Shown here piece after piece: positions 1 through 12,430 of a stretch of DNA of 64,000 bases. Positions within the stretch are counted from its first letter, which is position 1. Each line of letters starts with the position of its first letter. The stretch lies in NCBI GenBank assembly GCA_032622095.1, contig CP136068.1, positions 56,564,025 to 56,628,024 of the forward strand, in the 5' to 3' direction. The stretch is from Siphonodentalium dalli. Lineage: Eukaryota; Mollusca; Scaphopoda; Gadilida; Siphonodentaliidae. The notes below the pieces were generated by a model, which had not been told where the DNA came from, made no database searches, and was given only the letters and a program-made list of their open reading frames with translations. The position numbers were made by a program, and so were the translations under genes.

Positions 1-150
1 TCCATACGAATTTGTAACGGTTCTGTAGTAATCTGTGCAACGTCTTCTATATCGGCGATGATATCGGCAAGTTTGTGATATTTTGCCGATACCGATATGT
101 TACCGATAACAAAGTTATCGGCCAGATACCGATACCGATTATCGGCCCAC
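1..150. repeat. Transposon end built of CCGATA/TATCGG repeats
   Basis: Alternating ATCGGC, CCGATACCGAT and TATCGG motifs fill the first 150 bases and end in GGCCCACCTCTACTT. Such AT/CG palindromic ends are common at DNA-transposon termini. The partner end lies outside the window. Confidence 0.45.
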
Positions 151-577
151 CTCTACTTCCGTGAATATGTTACGTCATACCGGATGTACATAGGGGCCTA
201 CTGTAAAGAATGCACACGCAATAATATGAAATGGTTGCATCAATTGTAATTTAAATCCACATATATACTTAATTTGCATTGTTATTTGGTTTTATTTTGG
301 TAAAAAATCGTTCATAAATGAACAATATTGAATGATTTCTTTCTGGAAACCGATCAAGACGCGACGACGTCACGACGCACATCAGGACGTCACAAGCTAC
401 ATGGGCGCGCAAAACACCAGACATGATTGCGTCGATGTCCAGACAGCTGAGACTCGTTTTATACGGACGGGCTAAACCATTTCATCTGCCAACAACTTCG
501 TGTTTTATTATTATAAATATATATATACTGCATGGAAAACAAAGGTGGGCAATAGTACTGCCCATTAGAAGCCTATT
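151..577. other. Non-coding, nothing recognised
   Basis: Mixed sequence without a supported gene. It holds the AATAAA that may serve the minus-strand exon at 578-779 and a short CGACGTCACGACG-rich patch near 360-400. Confidence 0.5.
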
Positions 578-779
578 TTATGTAACTCGGAACTCAGGGA
601 AATGAGATGAGATCATGTCTAAAAGATGAGTGCAGAATCGTTTTTTTTCTTTTTCGCAGAGACAAGTGAGGTGCGAACATATTTCTGGAAAGTTCAAAAC
701 ATTTTCGAAAGATCCTGGTGCATATGAATCCTGTCCGGCCAAACAGTCGATCACGTGGTTCAATTGATAAACAATTGCA
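578..779 (-). CDS. Possible 3' terminal exon with poly(A) signal
   Basis: On the minus strand a CATTGTTCAG acceptor is followed by about 66 open codons and a TAA at 578. They encode a Cys-rich tail (IVYQLNHVIDCLAG, then ICSHLTCLCEKEKKRFC). AATAAA follows within about 80 bases, near 510-505. This looks like a last exon and lies downstream of the kinase gene. Exon 9 ends in phase 1, whereas this frame needs phase 2, so another exon must intervene or the exon belongs to another gene. A second frame (CNCLSIEPRDRLFG) is also open from the acceptor. I do not recognise the peptide. Confidence 0.3.
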
Positions 780-2155
780 CTGAACAATGTGAATGTGGAA
801 AAATGGATTATTAAAATGCCTTATTAATTAACTTGGAAAACAAGCTTTCGCGTTATCAACGCAATAGACTACCTGGTGTTATGTTCCCGAAGACTGTACA
901 GATCAGTCGCTAAGGGCATGTTCACATTGACACACTGTTAATCAAAGATTAGCCAATGGTCGCGTGTCTTTTATTTAATTGCGTCGGTATTTGTAATTTA
1001 CTTTTATGGTTTTTGCCACTGAAGTGCAATGGCATACACACACTTGATATCATTCTAATCAAATTAGTAATTTAACCCAATTTGTATATAATATAGCATC
1101 ATCGGCAACCAATCGTCTTCACATCATTTATATGCACGATGTCTATGTTGTTCATTTAAAATGTCAAACAAATCATATGTATTACTAAGACTATCATTAG
1201 TGTAATATATCAACTTTAGATATCAGAGATATTCTGTCGGTACACACAACTATTTCAGCGATGGATGAACTGAGATTTGATATCTAGATTTTCGTTATCG
1301 ATCTCTCAAACAAGGGGCCAGCACTCGTGGTTCAAACTGTTTTTGGTAAAACATCACAAAACATGCCAAATGTGTGATGGGCGCAAGTATAGGCAGCTCC
1401 AGTGGGTGCATTCTAGTTACTCATGAATTCACGTTTTCTGGCTGCACGTTTCCATGCTAAACGAATCTGCTTATTTTAGTGTGACCCCACGGCATCTGAT
1501 ATTTTCAATTTACCTTTGTAATAACCCTCACTTTACTCATCTTGTGTCAAAACGAATTTCACAATATGAACTCTACATTAATTAAGTAATATACAGGTAC
1601 GGTATAGCACGGGATCTCCGAGCGTTAGCAGTTTTATACACGGAAATCCCGTGCCCAAAAATCTCCACCCAGAGACCCCGGTATTCTTTGATTTTGCTGC
1701 AATAATTCTTTGATATTATATGTGCCTTATTTATACTCAAAGTTACTAAGTTAACTCTTAATTAACTAAATGTTTACTCTACTTAATAAAAGAACGCACG
1801 TGTTTACAAACAGGAAAGAACCTGAGCCCAAAGTTGAAATTGATATGCTGTGATTCAAACACAGAATTCTCGATTGAACATGTGCCATCATAACTTCGTC
1901 GGTTTTGATTGGCTAGTGGACAGCGAGCACCGCAATGACCACTCGATGAAGTCGTGTTACTTTCATTGATGATGAAATAATGAAATTGTATTCAATGTGG
2001 TTTCGAAGAGATATACGTGTATACGAGATCTACGTTTCAGTAATTGTCCGCTATTGTATAGACAAGCATATAATAAATATTAACTTACTTTTTACCGTAG
2101 TATATATAAGTATAATAATTCAGTTAAATTCTGTTTTTCTTACCAGAATTAAATA
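780..2155. other. Non-coding, nothing recognised
   Basis: AT-rich with no supported ORF or repeat. A short inverted pair (GCACGGGATCTCC and GGAAATCCCGTGCC, 1608-1656) is the only structure seen. Confidence 0.5.
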
Positions 2156-2289
2156 ATTGCAATTTAATTATTTATTTGTCCTCATCAAATATTTAAACAC
2201 AAAACATAAATTTGAAGATCCAAGCACGGTCACACGCAGTCGGTACCAAATTAGACAAAATTGTATTTTTCTAGCATACCGGTGTAACA

Positions 2290-2945
2290 CGATATCTCCC
2301 CCCCCCCCCCCCATGGCGGGGGAAGATACCCCAGGGTATCTTCAGGGTATCTTCCCCCCCACTAGTACATTTTTTTCCCTCACTTATTTTATATTATTAT
2401 GGTAAGAAATGCCGAGAAAACTATTAATTTTTTTTTTTTGTGGTTATTTTGAAGTTTAACTTAACCCAAAATTTGATTAGAGTAAGAATTTGGGGTGGGG
2501 GGGGGGGAAGATACCCAGGCCTGAGTATCTTCCCCCCCCACCCAGCACCTACATATGACAAAAATTAAACGTATGATTTTATTGCTTAATTTGCTTTATT
2601 TTGCCATGAAATGGCGAGAAATTAACTTTATATGAGCAAAATTTGATAGAGTAAGAATTTGGGGTTGGGGGGAAGATACCCAGGCCTGAGTATCTTCCCC
2701 CCCACCCAGCACCTACATATGACAAAAATTAAACATATGATTTTATTGCTTAATTTGCTTTATATATAGTCATGAAATGGCGAGAAATTAACTTTATGTG
2801 AGAACAATTTTATTGAGTAAGAATTTGGAGTGTGGGGGGATACCCAGGCCTGAGTATCTCCCCCCCCCCCCCCCCCCCCCACCCAGCAGCTACATATGAC
2901 AAAAATTAAACGTATGATTTTATTGCTTTAAATAGTCATGATATG
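2290..2945 (+). repeat. About four tandem copies of a ~167-bp unit with G-run/C-run hairpin
   Basis: GTAAGAATTTGGGG recurs at 2482, 2651 and 2817 (steps 169 and 166), with a diverged first copy near 2290-2460. Each good unit has a run of G, then AGATACCCAGGCCTGAGTAT, then TCTT and a run of C. The middle is a near-perfect inverted repeat. The run lengths vary, which fits slippage. Confidence 0.8.
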
Positions 2946-2950
2946 GTCAG

Positions 2951-3293
2951 AAATATAATTTTTAAAATTAAAATTACTTTTTCCTCAAGGGAAGCCCGAA
3001 ACTGAACTATATGGATTATTATCCTCGGCCTTGTGTTATCAGGAGGGTTAAAATTTATTGTCCGTTTATTGCCTACGCCGGTCAATCAGCGCTCGGATTA
3101 GCCCACGCATGAATGCGTCCCGTGCAAATCCCGCGCTCTAACAATTCATCTAGCCAGTTTTATTTCCGACTTTTAATAATAAGATTTGCGAGTTGCGGGG
3201 TTGGGAATGGCACCGCCATGGGAGGGATCTATGATAGTTCAGTTTTGGGCTTCCCTTGAGGAAAAACTAATTTTAATTTTAAAAATTATATTT
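2951..3293. mobile_element. 343-bp MITE with ~60-bp inverted repeats
   Basis: 2951-3010 and 3234-3293 are inverted copies with about two mismatches (AAATATAATTTTTAAAATTA, then CCTCAAGGGAAGCCC). The interior 3005-3167 matches 8212-8378 on the other strand. No clear target duplication was found. Confidence 0.75.
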
Positions 3294-3673
3294 TTCCGCC
3301 AAGGAGAAGCCCTTCAACTGAACTATATGGATTAGAATGCAAGCCCAGGAGGAGGCAACGAGCAATAAATTTAATATTCCAGTTTGATGGGAATGTACTC
3401 TTCCAAAACAGATTTCATGTAAATGTGATTTAGTCATGAATCAGCTTTGATATGTTATGTGAAAGAGCTCATAAATTCAGATTCCAGCATTGCTCAAGCT
3501 TGTACCTCCCCCCTTGTCTTTTGGAATAAACATCCCAGGCAGTGCCATACCATACGCGCCAGCTACTAGTAGAAACCGAGCAGTAGAGACTTCTTCTGCT
3601 GCTTTTTTCTCGTTTCATGCGATGAGAGTGATGTCTGTATTTACTATTTATATCTTCCCAAATAGAAAGCGCT

Positions 3674-5640
3674 ATTGACGGTACGCGACAGCGAGTCTTC
3701 CCCACACAGAACAGCCTCCAAAGGCTCGGGTGCTATTGTCCCGGAGGATTGGTTGCCCGAATCTCAGAGAACGGCACTCTGCCTGCCATTGTCTGCTGAT
3801 GCAGGACCAGGGGGCGCGAACTGGTACAGCCCGAGGACTGGTACAGTTGTGCAAAGTTTGTGTAATTCATTGTAACAAGATTTGACACATATCCTGTGAT
3901 GAAGTTTTTTTACAAGAGATCGACCCGTGACGTTTCCATACGCAAAGCGAGTTCCCTAGGAATGACAGAATCCTTGACCGACAGTGGGAACCACCGTCGG
4001 CCCGAGATCCTTGCTCATTGTCGTCAAAGCCATCAGACGCCAGGAGAATTATAGAAAGCATGTCAGGATCGACGCCAGCAACAGAACAGTCTGCATCAGG
4101 TTGAGGTAAGGTACTAGAGGGAAGCCCACACTGGGAATGGCTCGAACGAGGAACAATTGCGCTCGCAGTTACATTTTAAGGTGTTATTTCCCACCCCAAG
4201 GCCAGAATGGCGGAAAAAAAGGGAAATTGAAAGGATCCATTTGACCAGGGAAAGCCCCCCACCGAATCTCCCAAATGCAGGTGGTCCTGACACGCTGACA
4301 TAAACGTCGATGACATACCACTAGGATCCCCTGATGGCAGAGGAGCAGGCCTGGACGTATCACTTGGGATGACGTTTCCAGGGGGACAAGACCGACCCTC
4401 GTAATGGAGCGGGCCACGGCGCCGTGGGGAAGCGTCAGAAGGCCAGTTGGCTGGTGCGCTTTGTGCAGCACGGGACAACGAGGCTTCCCCACCCAGAACA
4501 GTCGCCAAAGGCGCGGGTGCTTGTGTCCTGGAGGATTGGTTGCCCGAATCTCCGGAGGACGGCACCCTGCCTCCCACGGTCTGCAGAAGATGGGGCTTGC
4601 AGCATGACCAGGGGGGACCGAATGGTTCCTGCCCGAGTTAAGACTGGTACGTTTGCTCAAATGTTTAACCATGGACCAATGGGCCCTCAACCAACTATGA
4701 CAATATCGCGTATAATCATGAGCAACCCGCACGGTGTGTGGCCATCAAAGTCGAATCTCGTTCGGCTATAAGCAAGACAAGACATTCTGTTAGTTATTAG
4801 CAAGCATAATATACAAAACATTTGTTAGTTATTGCAAAACAAGGTTAATAAGGTAAATTCCGTTATTTACTATGGCCACGTGATCTTACCTGCTAGAAAT
4901 TAAACCGCAGGTAAGATACTGTCTTTTCTCTGCGAAGAGGACGATGAGATCCGATTTCTCCTGTGCAAGAACATAGCGGTGTCCTTGCTTACGGTGATGA
5001 GAACGTTTTATACACTTACGGAAAGTCCACAGATGGTGGAGCAGGCCTGGAATATCCCGAGGGAGTATGATTCCAGGGGGACAAGACCCACTCTCGTAAT
5101 GGAGTGGGCCACGGACAGTGGGGAAGAGTCAGAAGTCTCAGTCCTTCCCAGGAGACAGGAGCAATTGTTCTCGCAGCCATAAGCAATTGTAATTTTCTAA
5201 TTCACGAATATTAAACTGTGCACTGTTCCCTCTTGACAAAATGTGCATGGTCACAGTAATCGTTGATTCAATATTAAACTATTGGAAGGTATATTTAAAA
5301 CCGTTCCCATCGCAGTTAAATTATGGGAATGTGAAAGTGCCATGGAACATGTATGTTTTGAGGTCTATCCCACAATGACATTGAATTTGAGAAAAACACA
5401 ACTGATGATTATACAGGCGCAAGTACATCCGTCTTCTGAATTGCGAGAGCAAATGAGAGCTCGAGCTGCATTTACATCAGGGAAGAATTGAAGTCTGGTT
5501 GGCTGGTGCGCTGTTAGCGGCACATGATGAGTCTTCCCCACCCTAAGGCTCATGAGCGGTGGCATTCGCCCTTGAAGATTTGTTTTCCGAATCAACAATG
5601 GTAGCCCCCCGCCAGTCACTGGTACTGGGCAGTGGTCATG
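3674..5640. repeat. Three to four diverged copies of a GC-rich ~300-bp segment
   Basis: GAGGATTGGTTGCCCGAATC, GGGGGACAAGACC, CTCGTAATGGAG and GTTGGCTGGTGCGCT recur around 3720-3850, 4320-4640, 5040-5140 and 5490-5640. Similar but unequal open frames occur on both strands, the longest 182 codons on the minus strand at 4732-4184. No known domain is seen, so this is called a local duplication and not a gene. Confidence 0.5.
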
Positions 5641-6300
5641 CCCAATATAAAGGCTTCTTGCGGAACGGCGCTTTATATGTGTGATGATACAAATGCTTTC
5701 ATTTGTGTTATTCATTTAGGTTTTCTATTTACCAGATAATCATATGGATATGTAGTAATAGAAGGAGAATAGCCATGTTTTGGACTCTTTGGAAATTGGC
5801 ACTGGCAGGCCTGCCAAATGCAAAATAAATCGTAAGCCGTAACGTATTTGTCGGTTGTCTGGTTGTGCTTAGGTACGCATAGGTTACACAAACTGTTATA
5901 TTCAGTATCACGAGAGCCACATACAACTTTGACGCGACCTAGATTTCACAACCTCCAGGTGAACCGAACCGTCGTTCGCCTCCAATACGCAGGCCTGCAG
6001 TGGTCGTGCGCAATATAAATATAAACGCTGTTCATGTAACTGCACTTTATATGTGTGACAATACAAATGCTGTCCTTTCTGTTATTTGCCCGATAATCAA
6101 TTGGATATGAGGCAATAGAAGGAAAAGAGCCATGTGTTGGTCTCTGATGGAAATTATAATGCATTTCCTGTAACTGTGCTTAATACGTGAGTGAAGGCTA
6201 TTTGACATTTGATCTTTTCTATATGTGGAAATAGAAGGTAGAGAGCCAAGTGATGGACTCTGTTGGAAAGGCTATTGGCAGTGCATCGGGGGCACATGAC
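5590..6300. repeat. Diverged tandem duplication, unit ~350 bp
   Basis: CTTTATATGTGTGA, GATAATCA.TGGATATG and GAGCCATGTGTTGG-like strings recur at about 5670-5810, 6045-6170 and, in part, 6205-6290. The order is kept, so an old tandem duplication is likely. No coding role is evident. Confidence 0.55.
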
Positions 6301-6725
6301 AATATAAATGCATAGTAGTTCACCTTGACTATTCACGGATTGAAAGCACAGAAGTATGTCGGTATCAGTGAAAATTGACGCACGCCATATTGATATAGTC
6401 AGTTCGTATGTCATTGAGCCTTTGAGGCACTGACACCCTTGTACTAGTATGGAACAATTATGGCTGGCCATACAAGTTTTTAAGCTCACCATTTTGTATC
6501 ATGTTAATTCGTAATTTGAATGTATCGACAAACACTAATGTCTGAGGATAACAGGTCAGATGTTGTCTATTTGTTACAGTGAACACATGGAAATGTGAAA
6601 CATCAAAATCATCAAAAGTATAAACATTGATTGACTGAAAATTTATTGAGACACTGGCTAGCCAATGAATCATTTCAACACTGCGACCATGCTAGGTCAC
6701 ACGGATATGGTGACTTGCCACAAGT

Positions 6726-7096
6726 AGGCCAGCCAAAGGCTCTCATCCAAAATATCTCCAAAGAGTTCTGACCACGGACGGAAGTATCCTTGGATATTTA
6801 AGCAAACTATAGCTACTGCACTTGCATATCTGTGTAGTCATGGAACAGGGAAGCCCATTCAGCAAAATACATTGCGTGATTGCAAAGAAACAGACACAAT
6901 TGTCGCCGAAATAATGACAGAGTACCGGTATGAATTGATGGAGATCGCCACTCGACAATGGCAACTCAGGCTTCAAGATTCGACGAGAATCACCGAATCG
7001 ATTCCCGTAATGATTCTCACAAAACTTTACAATTTGCAGTGCTTTATGACTAACATGATTCAGCATTTGATTCTCGTAAAATTAAATGTATTTTGA
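6726..7096 (+). CDS. Unrecognised open segment, doubtful
   Basis: A plus-strand frame is open for about 120 codons after a TAG at 6725, without a clear start. It includes KYPWIFKQTIATALAYLCSH and ATRQWQLRLQDSTRITESIP. The composition looks protein-like up to about 7000, then becomes GAATC-rich repeat. It lies in the 5.1-kb TIR-bounded segment, so it could be a remnant of a transposon gene. No family is recognised, and no splice pattern or poly(A) signal supports it. Confidence 0.2.
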
Positions 7097-8210
7097 GCCC
7101 TGGAACTTGAAATGAAAATCCTTGGTGCCCAATCTTGTGTCAGATAATCCTAGTCCCCAATCAAACCAGTTGCACGATTCGTAGCAACCTGACCCTGTCA
7201 GTAATACTGGACAGGCATGTAAAGAACGAGACTATTCAAGAGACACAGCATTATTTGAACACAGGCCATATAATACTATATGTTATAACAAACATAATCT
7301 CAATGTTTCTAACGATTGTTCCAATGATACAATGAGGGAAAGAAAATTGAATCGCAAGAACAGGGTCAAAATTTCAAATAAATATCTTGAAGTCGATTTA
7401 ACGTTCGCGACGTTCCAAGTATCCAAATACGAGCCCTCATGTTAATAGTAATACATTCGGGCTAGCTAAGATTTGCAAATATTAATCGGTAAGCACAATT
7501 AATTATAACGACATGTTGTATATGTACAATGATGTTCTGTGATAATCATTATCCAAATGTCGGTTAAGTTCCAGTCGCTCAACTTCAACTTACAATTAGT
7601 TGAGGCAAAAGAAATTTCATTGGATTACAAGTTCTATCTTGTTTATGAATACATGTAAATTATCGTCAAAGGAGACATTTCTGTCCTGGCCAACTTTCTG
7701 CGCACTAACAGTGCTGTTGCATATACGACTCTTTACGAGGAGGTAGTGTACATGAAATGAACGTAGTGAGAAGTCGGCTTCATGAAATAGAGTTAGCGCG
7801 AAATTAGGAGACTTCGCATACCGTACCACGTGGACTCCGAAATCGGACGATTCATGCCACCGTATATGTTGCACAATAATGCAATATCGGTTTGCTACAA
7901 GTAAACGATGTGCGTCTGTAGTCATTGTCAAAATGGCCATCAATGGCGAAGTTCTCAACATGATTTTGTCGATTCCAATCCCCAAATTTTCGAGATAAAA
8001 TGTGTCGATAAAAAAACGGAATTTTTATAAATTGGGTTGCGCATACTATGAAACGAAGAGTTTCTGCGCGTACTTAAAAATATTAAACGATGGGTAAGCA
8101 ACGGATAAATTGCAAGTTTGTTATCAACAATAAATATTGAGTTGATAAACTCGTAAAATTTAGAGAAATACTTCCTTTAGTTAAAACCACGTCTGATAGG
8201 TCCAAGGAGA
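7097..8210. other. Non-coding, nothing recognised
   Basis: No supported gene. A minus-strand open frame of 122 codons (7985-7617) has no recognised motif and no splice or poly(A) context. Confidence 0.4.
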
Positions 8211-8769
8211 GAAATAAAACTGGCTAGATGAATTGTTAGAGCGCGGGATTTGCACGGGACGCATTCATGCGTGGGCTAATCCGAGCGCTGATTGACCGGA
8301 GTAGGCAATAAACGGACAATAAATTTTAACCCTCCTGATAACACAAGGCCGAGGATAATAATCCATATAGTTCAGTTGAAGGGCTTCTCCTTGGCGGAAA
8401 AATCAGTTCCAAGATTAAAAAACATTAACCTAAAAATGTAGGAATAAAAGCTCTGAAAAATTATGCATGTTGCAAAAATATTTCTAAAAATGGGGATAAC
8501 TCCACCAAAACATATCGGACAGACGTCATAATCACAGGTGCACAGGTTCCCATGGTACTAAATATCTGTGCCAAGTTTAAAAAAAATTGACCTAAAATGT
8601 AGGAATAAAACATCGGACAAAATAAAATTATACATGTTGCGAAAATTTTCTAAGTCGAAAAATGGGGGATAACTCCACCAAAAAAAGTCCGACAGACGTC
8701 ATAATCGCAGGTGCACATGTTCCAATGATGGTTGATGTAAAAACGACTGAGAAAATGATGGTTGATGAA

Positions 8770-11700
8770 ATGAAAGTGTCAATGACACTGTAGCTCAACT
8801 TAGGTAGGGGAATAATTTAATGGTTGACAGTAAATGGAGGAATAGGAAAGGTGCTAATTGAAATGTCTAACCTGCGCCAAAGGATTTAGTGATGCAAAGA
8901 GTAAGATACAATATGGCTGCTGGTGGCCATTTTTTTTTACCAATTGACCCCAAAAGGACTCATTCCCATCTACGTATAATTGTTAACATCCATGACAAAT
9001 TTTGTGAAGATCTGACCAAAGCTACGACCTACAAATTTCATAATGATCAGACGAACAGTACGACCTGTAGACCGCGCCAATGGATTGAATTTTGAAATCC
9101 AATATGGCCGCTGGCAGCCATGTTATTTGGCCGAATGACCCCACAATGATTCGTTCCCATCTACATGTCAACATTCATGACAAATTTCATAAAGATTAGA
9201 CCAAAGGTACAACTCGTTCCCATCTACATGTCAATGTTAACATCCATGACAAATTTAATAAAGATCAGACCAAAGGTATGACCTGTAGCCCACGCCAAAG
9301 GATTTAGTCATGCAAAGAGTAAAATGCTGGTGGCCATGTTTTTTGACCGAATGACCCCAAAACGACTCCTTCCCATCTACATGTCATTGTTATAATTCAT
9401 GACAAATTTCATGACCATCTGACCAAAGCTACGACCTGTAGCCCACACCAAAGGATTTAGTCATGCAAAGAGTAAAATCCAAGATGACTGCTGGCGGCCA
9501 TGTTTTTTGACCGAATGACCCCAAAACGACTCGATCCCATCTACATGTCATTATTAACATCAATGACAAATTTCATGATGATCAGACGAACAGTACGACC
9601 TGTAGCCCGCGCCAATGGATTGAATCTTGAAATCCAAGATGGCTGCCAGCGGCCATGTTTTTTGGCCGAATGACCCCAAAATGACTCGTTCCCATCTACA
9701 TGTCAATGTCAACATTCATGACAAATTTCATAAAGATCAGACCAAAGGTACGACCTGTAGCCCGCACCCAACGATTTAGTCATGTAAATAGTAAAATCCA
9801 AGATGGCTGCTGGCGGCCATGTTTTTCGGCCGAACAACCCCAAAATCCCTCGTTCCCATCTACATGTCATTGTTAACATCCATGACAACTTTCATGATGT
9901 TCCGATCAAAGCTACGACCTGTAGCCCGCGCCAAAGGATTTAGTCATGCAAAGAGTAAAATCCAAGATGACTGCTGGCGGCCATGTTTATTGGCCGAACG
10001 ACCCCAAAATGACTCGTTCCCATCTACATGTCAATATTAACATCCATGACAAATTTCATGATGATCAGACGAACAGTACGACCTGTAGGCCGCGCCAATG
10101 GATTGAATTGAAATCTAAGATGGCCGCCAGCGGCCATGTTTTTTGGCCGAATGACCCCACAATGATTCGTTCCCATCTACATGTCAATGTCAACATTCAT
10201 GACAAATTTCATAAAGATTAGACCAAAGGTACAACCTGTAGCCCGCGCCAAAAGATTTAGTCATGCAAAGAGTAAAATCCAAGATGGCTGCTGGCGGCCA
10301 TGTTTTTTGGCCGAACGACACCAAAATCACTCGTTCCCATCTACATGTCATTATTAACATCAATGACAAATTTCATGATGATCAGGGGAACAGTACGATC
10401 TGTAGCCCGCGCCAATGGATTGAATCTTGAAATCCAAGATGGCTGCCAGCGGCCATGTTTTTTGGCCGAATGACCCCAAAATGACTCGTTCCCATCTACA
10501 TGTCAATGTCAACATTCATGACAAATTTCATAAAGATCAGACCAAAGGTACGACCTGTAGCCCGGGCCAAAGGATTTAGTCATGCAAAGAGTAAAATCCA
10601 AGATGGCTGCTGGCGGCCATGTTATTCTGCCGAACGACCCCAAAATCCCTCGTTCCCATCTACATGTCATTGTTAACATCCATGACAAATTCATGATGTT
10701 CCGATCGAAGCTACGACCTGTAGCCCGCGCCAAAGGATTTAGTCATGCAAAGAGTAAAATCCAATATGGCTGCTGGCGGCCATGTTTATTGGCCGAACAA
10801 CCCCAAAATGACTCGTTCCCATCTACATGTCAATATTAACATCCATGACAAATTTCATGATGATCAGACGAACAGTACGACCTGTAGCCCGCGCCAATGG
10901 ATTGAATTTTGAAATCTAAGATGGCCGCCAGCGGCCATGTTTTATGGCCGAATGACCCCACAATGATTCGTTCCCATCTACATGTCAATGTGAACATTCA
11001 TGACAAATTTCATAAAGATTAGACCAAAGGTACAACCTGTAGCCCGCGCCAAAGGATTTAGTCATGCAAAGAGTAAAATCCAAGATGGCTGCTGGCGGCC
11101 ATGTTTTTTGGCCGAACGACACCAAAATCACTCGTTCCCATCTACATGTCAATATTAACATCAATGACAAATTTCATGATGATCAGATGAACAGTACGAC
11201 CTGTAGGCCGCGCCAATGGATTGAATCTTGAAATCCAAGATGGCTGCCAGCGGCCATGTTTTTTGGCCGAATGACCCCAAAATGACTCGTTCCCATCTAC
11301 ATGTCAATGTCAACATTCATGAGAAATTTCAAAAAGATCAGTCCAAAGGTACGACCTGTAGCCCGGGCCAAAGGATTTAGTCATGCAAAGAGTAAAATCC
11401 AAGATAGCTGCTGGCGGCCATGTTTTTCGGCCGAACGACCCCAAAATCCCTCGTTCCCATCTACATGTCATTGTTAACATCCATGACAAATTTCATGATG
11501 TTCCGATCGAAGCTACGACCTGTAGCCCGCGCCAAAGGATTTAGTCATGCAAAGAGTAAAATCCAAGATGGCTGCTGGCGGCCATGTTTATTGGCCGAAC
11601 AACCCCAAAATGACTCGTTCCCATCTACATGTCAATATTAACATCCATGACAAATTTCATGATGATCAGACGAACAGTACGACCTGTAGCCCGCGCCAAT

Positions 11701-12430
11701 GGATTGAATTTTGAAATCTAAGATGGCCGCCAGCGGCCATGTTTTTTGGCCGAATGACCCCACAATGATTCGTTCCCATCTACATGTCAATGTCAACATT
11801 CATGACAAATTTCATAAAGATTAGACCAAAGGTACAACCTGTAGCCCGCGCCAAAGGATTTAGTCATGCAAAGAGTAAAATCCAAGATGGCTGCTGGCGG
11901 CCATGTTTTTTGGCCGAACAACTCCAAAATCACTCGTTCCCATCTACATGACAGTGTTAACATCCATGACAAATTTCATAAACTTCCGACCAAAACAACA
12001 ATGTAGCCCGCGCCAAAGGATTTAGTCATGCAAAGAGTAAAATCCAAGATGGCTGCTGGCAGCCATGTTTTTTGGCCGAACGACCCCAAAATCACTCGTT
12101 CCCATCTACATGTCAATATTAACATCAATGACAAATTTCATGATGATCAGATGAACAGTACGACCTGTAGGCCGCGCCAATGGATTGAATCTTGAAATCC
12201 AAGATGGCTGCCAGCGGCCATGTTTTTTGGCCGAATGACCCCAAAATGACTCGTTCCCATCTACATGTCAATGTCAACATTCATGACAAATTTCATGAAG
12301 ATCAGACCAAAGGTACAACCTGTAGCCCGCGCCAAAGGAAATTGTTGACGGACACACGGACACACGGACACACGGACGACGGACGCCAAACCATGGCAAT
12401 AGCTCAAACTTACAAAAGTAAGTTGAGCTA
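8770..12430 (+). mobile_element. Family A element, 21 core repeats, complete head and tail
   Basis: The head is ATGAAAGTGTCAATGACACT followed by GTAGCTCAACTT. The body is about 21 cores of ~160 bp in two types: type a has GGATTTAGTCATGCAAAGAG, type b has CCAATGGATTGAA. The tail has ACACACGGACGACGG, CCATGGCAATAGCTC and an inverted pair ending GTTGAGCTA. Head AGCTCAACTT and tail AAGTTGAGCT are complementary. No target duplication is seen against the empty site. The architecture resembles the Helentron-associated HINE or pearl elements of bivalves. Confidence 0.8.
9786..12190 (+). repeat. Higher-order repeat of five monomers, ~800 bp
   Basis: Type a and b monomers follow the order a-a-b-a-b. 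Equivalent monomers marked by CCAAAATCCCTCG start near 9786, 10586 and 11388 (steps 800 and 802). The third copy departs from the order at its end (a-a-b-a-a-b). Copies are nearly identical, more so than neighbouring monomers. Confidence 0.75.

Larger units (their letters stand above)
3291..8402. mobile_element. 5.1-kb segment bounded by perfect 44-bp inverted repeats
   Basis: 3291-3334 (TTTTTCCGCCAAGGAGAAGC onward) is matched base for base by the reverse complement of 8359-8402. The right end extends into sequence shared with the 2951-3293 MITE. It could be one long DNA transposon or two related MITE ends that happen to face each other. No transposase was recognised inside and no target duplication is obvious. 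Confidence 0.5.

Noticed and set aside
4184-4732. 182-codon minus-strand frame as a gene
   Set aside because: It overlaps a locally repeated GC-rich segment whose other copies do not keep the frame, and it has no recognisable domain.
9300-9480. CATGCAAAG in family A cores as a POU/SOX enhancer site
   Set aside because: Only the octamer half resembles a POU site and the SOX half does not fit. Presence in every core reflects repeat copying.
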